Assembly (NCBI GenBank): GCA_009781425.1
Contig: WQYC01000019.1
Location: forward strand, 1-50,398
Direction: 5' to 3'
DNA length: 50,398 nucleotides
Source: Oscillospiraceae bacterium
Lineage (GTDB): Bacteria; Bacillota; Clostridia; Oscillospirales; Ruminococcaceae
In this document: piece by piece, positions 32,886 to 40,344 of the stretch
Numbering within the stretch: the first letter of the stretch is position 1
Layout: the number at the start of each line of letters is the position of its first letter
The notes under the pieces: model-generated
The model's database searches: none
What the model saw: only the letters and a program-made list of their open reading frames with translations
Told to the model about the DNA's origin: nothing
Made by a program: the position numbers and the translations under genes

Positions 32886-32912
32886 CAAATTATGAATTAT
32901 GCATTATGAATT
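32886..32912. repeat. AATTCATAATGCAT unit, inverted copies
   Basis: ATGCATTATGAATT at 32899-32912 is the exact reverse complement of the 14-bp unit repeated at 33781-33822, preceded by a second partial copy. It fills the gap between two operon genes. Confidence 0.7.
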
Positions 32913-33763
32913 TATTCCTTGATTCCCGAGTTTGCCATTGTTTCGATAATATTGCTCTGCGCGCTGATGAATACAACAAGCGGCACAATCATTATAAACA
33001 TAGTTACCGCCGCGCCGACACCCGCTCTTTGTACGCCGCCGCCGATAATTTGTCCGAGCGCGTAAGGCAGAGTCTTGAGCTCCTCCGAGAAGATAAAGTT
33101 CGTGGCGCGGGCGTTCCACAGGTTCTGCACCGAGAACACCATAACGGTAAGCCAGGCGGGTTTTATCGTCGGCATGACTATTCGCCAGAAAATCGAGAGC
33201 TCTTTTGCGCCGTCTATTTTCGCCGCCTCTATCAGCGTCATAGGAACAGTGTCCATGAACTGCTTCAGCAGGAAAAAGCCAATTGGCATTGCGAACGCGG
33301 GGACAATTACAGCTAAATATGTATCAACCCAGCGAAGCTCGGTCATAATCAAAAAGTTCGGAATCGCCGTAACGTGCGGAGAGAACAGCAGCGTAATAAT
33401 TACTATTTTGAAGAAGAGCTTACTGCCGGGGAAGTTATATTTTGAGACTACATATGCGCCCATTGAAGCTATTATAATATGCGCAAAAGTGCCTGCCGCG
33501 GTTATAAACACAGTGTTGAATATGTAGCGGGAGAAGGTGATTCTCGACCTGCTCATGATTGTGAAGAGGTCGTAGAAGTTATCCATTGTCGGCTGCTGAA
33601 CGAAAAGCCGCGGAGGGAACAGGAAGATTTCATTCAAGGGCTTAAACGCATGGTTAATTGCAAATATAAGCGGGAACGCGAAGAACGCTCCGAATAAAAT
33701 CAGCACTAAATATACAGCTATGTTTCCGCCGAGTGAGCGGGTTTGTCGAAGTCCGGTCTTCAT
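32912..33763 (-). CDS. Sugar ABC transporter permease (MalG-type), first importer
   Basis: The 283-residue protein is a standard-length CUT1 permease with six helices and the EAA loop IEAAKIDGAKELSIFWRIVMPTIKPA. It pairs with the MalF-type permease at 33825 and the 995-residue binding protein at 34803. It ends in NSGIKE, close to the SQSGIKM end of the MalG-type permease at 26097, showing that the two importers are related. Start ATG 33763 has GGGGGAT upstream. Confidence 0.93.
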   Translation of the reverse strand: MKTGLRQTRSLGGNIAVYLVLILFGAFFAFPLIFAINHAFKPLNEIFLFPPRLFVQQPTMDNFYDLFTIMSRSRITFSRYIFNTVFITAAGTFAHIIIASMGAYVVSKYNFPGSKLFFKIVIITLLFSPHVTAIPNFLIMTELRWVDTYLAVIVPAFAMPIGFFLLKQFMDTVPMTLIEAAKIDGAKELSIFWRIVMPTIKPAWLTVMVFSVQNLWNARATNFIFSEELKTLPYALGQIIGGGVQRAGVGAAVTMFIMIVPLVVFISAQSNIIETMANSGIKE

Positions 33764-33780
33764 ATAAATCCCCCGTTAAT

Positions 33781-33822
33781 AATTCATAATGCATAATTCA
33801 TAATGCATAATTCATAATGCAT
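33781..33822. repeat. Three tandem copies of AATTCATAATGCAT
   Basis: Exact 14-bp copies at 33781-33794, 33795-33808 and 33809-33822 lie in the 61-bp gap between two permease genes. Each unit is nearly palindromic and A/T-rich. Confidence 0.85.
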
Positions 33823-33824
33823 AA

Positions 33825-34760
33825 TTAATGACCAATGCGGTTGATGAATTTTTGTATGTATTTGTTGCAGATAATCATCATTAAGAATAGTATAGTTGCG
33901 ATTGCGGACGCGTAGCCCATATCGAAGCGCAGTGAGCCGTAGTCTACAAGGTGGTTGACGATTGTGTGTACGGCGTAGTCGGTACTCGGGAAGCCGCAAA
34001 GCTCGCGCGTTACGTCCGCCACGCTGAACGACTGCGTAATCGCCATTACTGCACCGAATAACAGCATACCTTTCATGTTAGGCAGAGTGATGAACCACAG
34101 CTCCTGCCAGCGGTTGCGGATTCCGTCGATGTAGCCCGCTTCATACTGCGAGCGGTCAATGGTATGAAGCCCCGCCACGAACGACAGGAAGCCGTTCCCA
34201 AGGCTCATCCACAGGATTACTATTAAAATAACAGGCATCATGTAATCGGGGTTGGTGAGGAAGTAAATCGGCTGACCGCTGATTAGTCCCATGTTGCGTC
34301 CCATTGCGTTTATGTAGCCGTACTGGTCACCGCTGAATATAAGCGACCAAATCATGAAGACGTTCCCTGAAATCGTCGGCGCGTAGAAAATCAAAACTGC
34401 AAAAGCGCGCAAAAATCTCGGAAGCCCGTGAATAAACCAAGCAAAGATGAACGCCATTAAATAACCGACAGGCCCTGTGATTACCGCCATTAACAGCGTA
34501 TTTGTCACGGCTTTGAGGAAAATGTCGTCGCCGAGCAGAAGGTTCGTATAGTTTTGCATACCGACAAATTTTGCAGGCTCGAATATATTATAATAAGTAA
34601 AGCTGTACCAAATGGAAATAATTACCGGCAAAACCAAGAAGGTTATGAACACCAAGGCGTAAGGAAGCAGGAACAGATAATAGGTTCTGCTCATCTTTAC
34701 ATCATAGCGGTACCATTCCCAGCGTTCCTTTATAGTCATGTTTTTACGGGCGTTTTCCAT
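33825..34760 (-). CDS. Sugar ABC transporter permease (MalF/LplB-type), first importer
   Basis: The 311-residue protein starts with a cytoplasmic, charged segment (MENARKNMTIKERWEWYRYD), then six membrane helices with the EAA-type loop YEAGYIDGIRNRWQELWFITLPNMKGM. It resembles permeases of the UgpA/LplB group. ATG 34760 follows GGTGG. It works with the next permease and the large binding protein encoded just upstream. Confidence 0.92.
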   Translation of the reverse strand: MENARKNMTIKERWEWYRYDVKMSRTYYLFLLPYALVFITFLVLPVIISIWYSFTYYNIFEPAKFVGMQNYTNLLLGDDIFLKAVTNTLLMAVITGPVGYLMAFIFAWFIHGLPRFLRAFAVLIFYAPTISGNVFMIWSLIFSGDQYGYINAMGRNMGLISGQPIYFLTNPDYMMPVILIVILWMSLGNGFLSFVAGLHTIDRSQYEAGYIDGIRNRWQELWFITLPNMKGMLLFGAVMAITQSFSVADVTRELCGFPSTDYAVHTIVNHLVDYGSLRFDMGYASAIATILFLMMIICNKYIQKFINRIGH

Positions 34761-34772
34761 AGTTTACCACCT

Positions 34773-34804
34773 AATTCATAATTCATAATGCATAATTCAT
34801 AATT
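34773..34804. repeat. AATTCATAATGCAT repeat units between binding protein and permease genes
   Basis: One full unit at 34780-34793 with partial units on both sides fills the 42-bp gap between the binding protein and the permease. Confidence 0.75.
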
Positions 34805-37790
34805 ATTGTGTGTTTAATCCGAATTCGCGGCGTTTACGTGTTAACTCGTCGTTGATTTGGCGTGTGTAGTCGAGAAGGGTTTCGCGCATATCTACCGAGT
34901 CGTTAATTACACGGCGCACAGCGTTGACTATATGTCGTCCTGCATAATATCCGCCGGGAACCTCGGGGATTCCGATAATCCAATCCCACTGCGCTTCAAG
35001 CACTGCGCTATCGCGAGCGTTCCAGCCGAGCTGTCTGAACGCTTCTTGGTTCGCCGTTTGATAACGTGCGGCAGTTCCCATAATCGCTTCAAGCTCACGC
35101 CCGAAGGTCAGCTGTGTATCCGAGCTTGCCCACCAGCGCATGAATTCCCAAGCCTTCTGCGGGTCTTTGGCGTTTTGCAAAATCATTGACGCCTGCCCCC
35201 AGCTTGCTGTCGAGCGGTCGATTTTACAGCAGCAAACCCACATTTCAGCAGTGTTTACGAAGCAGCTTTCGTCAGCACAGCAGCTCAAATTGCGGCAGGG
35301 TGTTTCGGGCTTCAGCGTACCGGGAAGTAAGTCAAACTCCCACAAGCCTCTGATTTCGGGTGCAAAAACCTGCAACACGTTGAACATATCGTAGTCCGCA
35401 AAGCCGAGCGGCATTTCGCCCGAGCGGAAGCGGTTCGCGAAGTCGTAGTGCAGAGGAGCTTTATAGTGTGTGAAGAATTTCGTGTAAGCATCGAAAGCGG
35501 CGACTGCCTGTTCGCTGTCGAATAATGACCGCGAGCCGTCTTCGGTGTAGAGCGCGCCGCCGCGCTGTAATAACTGCGAGAAGAAGTTAGAAAGGTCGGG
35601 AATGACCATGTTGCCTATTTTACGCTCAACCGACGGAATCCCGATACTGAGGTTTCTGTTCTGCAGCTGCGGGAAAGCGGCAATGACCTCTTCCCACGTT
35701 TGAGGAGGTGTCAGCCCGACTTCTTCAAGAATATCGGTGCGGTAGTACATTACGCCGAAGATTTGCGTCTGCGGCATACCGAAAATCCCGCCTCTGTAAG
35801 TGAAAGGCACAAACGCGCTTTCATGGAACTGAGCCGCAACGTCATGGAAGCCCGCGAAACGGGTTAAGTCGGCGGCGGCGTTACGGAACGCGTAGTTCAC
35901 GGGGTCGGCGTTATTGACAGTAAGCGCGACATCAGGACCCGAGCCCGCAACAACAGCAGGCATAAGGGCTTCCATCGCGACTAATTTTAAGTTGACGAAG
36001 TTGCCGGAATTCGGCGTGTAGGTCTCGTCAATCATGGATTTTAAAACGATACTTTGGTCACGTCCGCTGAATATCCAGACCTCCGTTACGTCGCCGCCCT
36101 CATGAACGTCACCCATGCTGTTATAATCAATAAAGAAGGTGGCTAAGAAGGAGCGGATTTCATGCACTGCCGACTGTAAAAACGTTTCTTTTACTACGGG
36201 CGGTGCGGTGTTTTTATCAGTTACGGCGAACCAGTCAATGTCAAGCGGCGAGGAATTAAGGCTGACAAGCGACGTGCCTATTGCGGAAATATTATCCTTA
36301 AACACTTGAACGCCGCGCGGAATGTTATGCGGCTGTCTTACGAACAGCTCAAGCTGTGTCGCCATTGTTTGAATTGAAGCGATTTCGGGCCCCATCTGCC
36401 CCGAATAGGCGATGATTTCGTCCATGAGCTTGTATAAGAAGCGCGCTTCAAACGCGATTTTATCCATAATATCGGGGTAATACTCGTTTACGCGGTAGTC
36501 GCGGTAGGCGTCGGGCTCAGGACCTGTAAGCACTAAAATCTGCCGATAAATCGTGTTAAGACGGAAAATGCTTTCTTCTAACTGCGCTAATACCTCGGCA
36601 AGGTCGCCGAGCGTAACCTGCATTCTTATAATGTGTGCACCTGCTTCGAGCGGGAAGTAGAGGTCGTTGCCGTAGTTGTCGGTCGGCGTGACGAGCTGCC
36701 ACGCGTTATTGAAGAAGAACGGGATAACCGCCGCTTCCTCGCAGGGAATCTGCCCGTTAATAAACAGAGCGCGGTTGGAAACTATTCCGCGGTTGTAATT
36801 CTGCCGCGTTTTGAATGAGAAAGCATAAAGCCCGCTTTCGGGTACTTCAACCTCCCACTCAATCCATTGACCGGGAACGCGCCAACGCTCGCCGCCGATT
36901 GCGTTAAGCACAATCGTAGTCACGCTGTACGGCTCGGTTGTAGCGGAGGAAGTATCAAAAAACGGGAAAAGCGACGGAGACGAACGGTGTGAAGAGTTCT
37001 CGCCTTGTATTTTTAAGTAATTATTATTGCCGCCTTGAAACTGCGATAAATCGTAGCTTGCAAGGTATTCTTGATATGTAGGAAGCTCGCGCACGGGGAC
37101 AAGCGCAAGGCTTTTAATCGCCATCGGCTCATTTATTGCGCGCAGGGTGATTGTGTTCATGCCTGCTTCAAAGTAAAAGCGATACGGCTCGGTGTAGTAG
37201 CCTTGGCTGTCGGTGAAGAGCGTTGGCTCCCATCTCGGGTGTTCGATTTGGCTGGGGCGGATTTCATTCCCTTGATTATCTCTTCTGACGCCGCCGGGCG
37301 CATCGCCCCAAATTCTGTAGAAGGTGATTAAATCCGCGCCGATAAAGGGCGTTTCGCCGTTGATATAGACAGCGCGCTCAATGTCAATCCCGCGCGAAGC
37401 TATCGGGAAATAATCGAAGCCGAGGTTATACATTCCCGCTTCGGGGACGTTAAATTCGTATTCGACGAAGCTGTATTCGGTGGTTACGAGCGCGGTGCCT
37501 GCGCCTTCGTAGTTTTGGGCGAGAGTAACGCCTTCGGCAGTTTCTTCGTTGAACGCCGCTATGTCGATTTCAACGCCTGTGCTTGGGAGCGCAGTTTCGG
37601 CGTGCGAGCTTAAAAAGTGCAGATATGTATTCCCGCGGCTTGAGGCGGGCGCGGTCATGTCATAGCCGGCGTATTTGTGGTGATAGTTGCCTACGCCTCC
37701 TCTGGTTAATATAAAAACGAGCACCACGACAAATAAAGCCGAGATGACTCCTATGGTGACATATTTTTTCTTGGCGGGGTCGTTATACAT
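34803..37790 (-). CDS. Large membrane-anchored solute-binding protein with extra N-terminal sandwich domains
   Basis: The 995-residue protein has one N-terminal membrane helix (about 10-28), not a lipobox. Two beta-sandwich repeats follow (about 55-235 and 255-405; VPEAGMYNLGFDYFPI and VPESGLYAFSFKTRQN mark the same strand in each), resembling carbohydrate-binding modules. A helical part (about 405-550) leads to a family 1 solute-binding domain (about 555-985; FGMPQTQIFGVMYYRTDILE, WEFMRWWASSDTQLTFGREL). Near residues 826-850 lies a seven-cysteine patch (CRNLSCC...C...CCC) where relatives normally have a short loop. It is the first operon gene; AAGAGG precedes ATG 37790. Confidence 0.88.
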   Translation of the reverse strand: MYNDPAKKKYVTIGVISALFVVVLVFILTRGGVGNYHHKYAGYDMTAPASSRGNTYLHFLSSHAETALPSTGVEIDIAAFNEETAEGVTLAQNYEGAGTALVTTEYSFVEYEFNVPEAGMYNLGFDYFPIASRGIDIERAVYINGETPFIGADLITFYRIWGDAPGGVRRDNQGNEIRPSQIEHPRWEPTLFTDSQGYYTEPYRFYFEAGMNTITLRAINEPMAIKSLALVPVRELPTYQEYLASYDLSQFQGGNNNYLKIQGENSSHRSSPSLFPFFDTSSATTEPYSVTTIVLNAIGGERWRVPGQWIEWEVEVPESGLYAFSFKTRQNYNRGIVSNRALFINGQIPCEEAAVIPFFFNNAWQLVTPTDNYGNDLYFPLEAGAHIIRMQVTLGDLAEVLAQLEESIFRLNTIYRQILVLTGPEPDAYRDYRVNEYYPDIMDKIAFEARFLYKLMDEIIAYSGQMGPEIASIQTMATQLELFVRQPHNIPRGVQVFKDNISAIGTSLVSLNSSPLDIDWFAVTDKNTAPPVVKETFLQSAVHEIRSFLATFFIDYNSMGDVHEGGDVTEVWIFSGRDQSIVLKSMIDETYTPNSGNFVNLKLVAMEALMPAVVAGSGPDVALTVNNADPVNYAFRNAAADLTRFAGFHDVAAQFHESAFVPFTYRGGIFGMPQTQIFGVMYYRTDILEEVGLTPPQTWEEVIAAFPQLQNRNLSIGIPSVERKIGNMVIPDLSNFFSQLLQRGGALYTEDGSRSLFDSEQAVAAFDAYTKFFTHYKAPLHYDFANRFRSGEMPLGFADYDMFNVLQVFAPEIRGLWEFDLLPGTLKPETPCRNLSCCADESCFVNTAEMWVCCCKIDRSTASWGQASMILQNAKDPQKAWEFMRWWASSDTQLTFGRELEAIMGTAARYQTANQEAFRQLGWNARDSAVLEAQWDWIIGIPEVPGGYYAGRHIVNAVRRVINDSVDMRETLLDYTRQINDELTRKRREFGLNTQ

Positions 37791-37830
37791 AAAATAAACC
37801 TCTTCAGAATAAAAAATACAGTTAATTTAT

Positions 37831-37836
37831 ATTATA
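37831..37836 (-). promoter_or_regulatory. -10 region of the 15-kb operon promoter
   Basis: TATAAT on the minus strand lies 41 bases before the operon's first start codon. No good -35 sequence exists 16-18 bp upstream, as expected for an activator-dependent promoter; the divergent AraC protein is the obvious candidate activator. Confidence 0.55.
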
Positions 37837-37895
37837 CACTCTTATTTTGTATCTTACTAATCATATATTGCTAAATATTACAAAAGAATAAAAAC

Positions 37896-37924
37896 TTGAC
37901 AATTTTTGCTCAGTGAGGTATTAT
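37896..37924 (+). promoter_or_regulatory. Promoter of the AraC-family regulator
   Basis: TTGACA at 37896-37901 and TATTAT at 37919-37924 are 17 bp apart, 32 bp before the start codon. Confidence 0.75.
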
Positions 37925-37956
37925 TGTAGTTAATAATGAATAAGGAATAATTAATA

Positions 37957-38826
37957 ATGATAAAAAAGCTTGAAGGGACTCTTGAAACCGTTGATTATGA
38001 CGGGCAGTCGCTTTTTGTTATGCACCACAACACCGAAGCCGAGAATTATCCAAAGCATTGGCACAGCGCGGCTGAAATCATTATGCCGCTTTCGGGCGGT
38101 TATGACGTGATTATTAACGAAGCTTCTTATCATCTTGAGGAAAGCGATATTTTAATAATCCCAACGGGTGAGCTGCATGAAATACACGCGCCTAAGGCAG
38201 GCGGCGAGCGGATTATTTTGCAGTTTGACCTGACGCTTTTAAAATCAATTAAGGGGCTCGCGGGCGCGTCGTTTATCTTCTTTAAGCCGTGGCTGATTAA
38301 ACCCGCTGAATCAGCGGAGCTGCACGGCATTTTAAAGTCGCTGCTGCTCGAAGCCTTAGACGAATACAAGGAAAAGCAGGACTATTATGAAGCGGGAATC
38401 ACCGCGAAAATCATCACTGCGGCTGTGTCTATGGCGCGCAGACAGCAGGAGGAATTCCCCGGAGTCTTTGACGACCGCCACATAAAAAGAAAGGTGCATA
38501 TCGTCAACTTTAACCGCTGTGTCGAGTACATAAATCAGCATTACAGAGAGGATTTGCCTCTTGAATTCGTGGCGAAAATCGCGGGCTTCAGCAAGTTTCA
38601 TTTCACCCGCTGGTTCAAGCAGTTCGCGGGAATATCATTCTATGAATATTTAACGCAGGTGAGGATTAGCGTTGCGGAGTCTATGCTTGCGAATTCGGAG
38701 GTGCCGATTACAGAAATCGCGCTTGAATCGGGCTTCCAAAGCATAGCGACATTCAACCGCGTGTTTAAACTAAACCATAATTTAACGCCGACTGAGTTCA
38801 GAAACAAAGAACAAAAAACAAATTGA
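37957..38826 (+). CDS. AraC-family transcriptional regulator
   Basis: The 289-residue protein has an N-terminal cupin ligand-binding domain (about 10-120; WHSAAEIIMPLSGGYDVIIN, then SDILIIPTGELHEI) and a C-terminal pair of helix-turn-helix units (about 185-285; LEFVAKIAGFSKFHFTRWFK and ITEIALESGFQSIATFNRVF). This is the usual layout of sugar-responsive activators. It is divergent from the large importer operon and most likely controls it in response to a xylan-derived sugar (inference). ATG 37957 has only a weak ribosome binding site, consistent with low expression. Confidence 0.92.
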   Translation: MIKKLEGTLETVDYDGQSLFVMHHNTEAENYPKHWHSAAEIIMPLSGGYDVIINEASYHLEESDILIIPTGELHEIHAPKAGGERIILQFDLTLLKSIKGLAGASFIFFKPWLIKPAESAELHGILKSLLLEALDEYKEKQDYYEAGITAKIITAAVSMARRQQEEFPGVFDDRHIKRKVHIVNFNRCVEYINQHYREDLPLEFVAKIAGFSKFHFTRWFKQFAGISFYEYLTQVRISVAESMLANSEVPITEIALESGFQSIATFNRVFKLNHNLTPTEFRNKEQKTN

Positions 38827-38862
38827 CAATTGTACATTGTCAATTGTCAATTGTTAATTGTC
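38822..38862. repeat. TTGACAATTGTCAATTG-type short palindromes
   Basis: Directly after the AraC gene, the unit TTGACAATTG/CAATTGTCAA is repeated in both orientations for 40 bases. The AraC stop codon (TGA, 38824-38826) lies in its first copy. No T-run follows. Confidence 0.65.
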
Positions 38863-38869
38863 CCGCCGC

Positions 38870-38942
38870 AGCTGAGAATCGGACTCGAACCGACGACCTG
38901 CTGATTACGAATCAGCTGCTCTACCAACTGAGCTATCCCAGC
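38870..38942 (-). tRNA. tRNA-Thr (anticodon CGT)
   Basis: The minus-strand 73-mer folds into a full cloverleaf: acceptor GCTGGGA/TCTCAGC, D arm GCTC/GAGC, anticodon stem GCTGA/TCAGC with loop TTCGTAA (anticodon CGT), a 5-nt variable loop, and T arm GTCGG-TTCGAGT-CCGAT. CGT reads ACG threonine codons. CCA is not encoded and must be added after transcription. Confidence 0.95.
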
Positions 38943-39038
38943 AAAAATTACTATTGCAAAAAGCGGACAAAAATGCTATACTATATTTTACAGCAGATTT
39001 TATTTTTTGTCAAGATATAAATTTTAAATGCGAGGAGC

Positions 39039-40208
39039 GTGAAAGCAATCGAACTTAAAAGAAAACCCGCCGAATTGTTAATTCGCGCTGTCTGCGCTTT
39101 TTTAGCAGTTTTTACCTTATTTTTGCTTACAATGTCGCTCATTTTCTCGTTCGGCGGAGACGCGCCGAGCCTTTTCGGGCGGAATATTTATATAGTTAAA
39201 ACCGACACAGTGGAGTTTTTGAAGGCGGGAACCGCGCTTTTTACCCGCGCTGTCCCTTTTAATGAAATCCACCCCGGCGATATTGTAGTGTTCAACGGCA
39301 TAGACAGCAGTAAAGCAGGGCTTGCCGAAATCGAGTCGGTCACAGAGAGCGACAATGTTTATAAGTTTGAGGCAATCGGCGAGAGCGGCGCGGAAATAAC
39401 GCTGACAGGAAGCCAAATTGTCGGCAGAGCAACGCACTTCAGCGACTTTCTCGGCGGACTGATTAACTTTGCGAAGTCGGCGGCGGGAGTTTTAGTAATC
39501 GCCGTTGTTCCTTGTATGATTATATTGATTTTCGAGGGTTCAAAAGCGGTTCTCGGAATTTTCAAGAAGAGCGATGAAATAAAGCCCGTGAAGAAGCAGG
39601 ACGAGATTCCGACTTATGTTCCGCGGCAGAAAATATCGGGCAGAGCCGCGGTAAAAGAAGAACCCAAGGAAGACAGCATTGAAGACGACTACAGCAAAAT
39701 GCTCGCGGAAATAGCCGAGAAGGACGCGGCTTTTGCGAAGGAGGACGATTTCCCGCTGTTCAAGCAGCCCGCTTCAAAGGCTATAAATATCAACAAGCCT
39801 GACGCTCCACGCCCTGCGCCTAAGACGCCTCCGCTTTCGCAGAAGCGTTTAAATCAGGCGATTGCAGAGGTTAACGCCCGCAAAGCACCCGAAAACACCG
39901 GGCGAATCACCGACCAGTTCCCTTTTGATAAAGAGGACGAGCCCGAAGTAGTGACGATTACGCCGACGGGAAGCGATAACAGCGCGACTTATGAAGTCGG
40001 CTCGCTCAGAGAAATCAAGGCGGCTCCCGCCCCTGCGAACGAAAACGTAAAAAAATATACCCCTAAGAAAAACACGCCCGCACAGCGCGCTGTGCAGGCT
40101 ACGTCTACCCCGAGCCTTGACAGGCTGCTCCGCGAGGACGACCCCGAGGTCGAAAACGCGCGGTATAATATTGAGGATATTTTGTTTTCTATAGATAAAA
40201 AGAAGTAG
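39039..40208 (+). CDS. Membrane protein with signal-peptidase (S26)-like domain lacking the usual catalytic Ser motif
   Basis: The 389-residue protein has a membrane helix (about 15-38), a small beta domain resembling type I signal peptidases (VPFNEIHPGDIVVFNGIDSS and following, about 50-130), a second helix (about 143-163), then about 225 residues of charged, Pro/Lys-rich tail probably in the cytoplasm. Where peptidases have GSMEP-like sequence this one has VKTDTVEF, so the nucleophilic Ser appears absent. GTG 39039 is the only open start but lies just one base after GAGGAG, so the true start is uncertain. The stop lies in a GTAGGG element. Confidence 0.65.
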   Translation: MKAIELKRKPAELLIRAVCAFLAVFTLFLLTMSLIFSFGGDAPSLFGRNIYIVKTDTVEFLKAGTALFTRAVPFNEIHPGDIVVFNGIDSSKAGLAEIESVTESDNVYKFEAIGESGAEITLTGSQIVGRATHFSDFLGGLINFAKSAAGVLVIAVVPCMIILIFEGSKAVLGIFKKSDEIKPVKKQDEIPTYVPRQKISGRAAVKEEPKEDSIEDDYSKMLAEIAEKDAAFAKEDDFPLFKQPASKAININKPDAPRPAPKTPPLSQKRLNQAIAEVNARKAPENTGRITDQFPFDKEDEPEVVTITPTGSDNSATYEVGSLREIKAAPAPANENVKKYTPKKNTPAQRAVQATSTPSLDRLLREDDPEVENARYNIEDILFSIDKKK

Positions 40209-40301
40209 GGAACGCATAAATGCGTTCCGCCTATGTTCCGATAATGTTCCGCTTATGTTCCGACTACGTTCTGACAAGGAACGCATAAATGCGTTCCCTA
40301 C
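40205..40301. repeat. GTAGGG-type element with inverted ends, copy 3 (MITE-like)
   Basis: The 97-bp element has 24-bp inverted ends (40205-40228 and 40278-40301, differing only in the central three bases). Each end is itself a GGAACGCAT/ATGCGTTCC hairpin headed by GTAGGG. Between them TATGTTCCG and variants are repeated four times. It supplies the TAG stop of the preceding gene. No transposase is seen. Confidence 0.85.
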
Positions 40302-40344
40302 ATATTAAATATATAAAACAGCAATATTTGAGAAGGAGCGAAAA

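Noticed and set aside
37791-37956. Riboswitch in the AraC/operon intergenic region
   Set aside because: The region is AT-rich, without stable stems or a terminator, and is explained by two divergent promoters.
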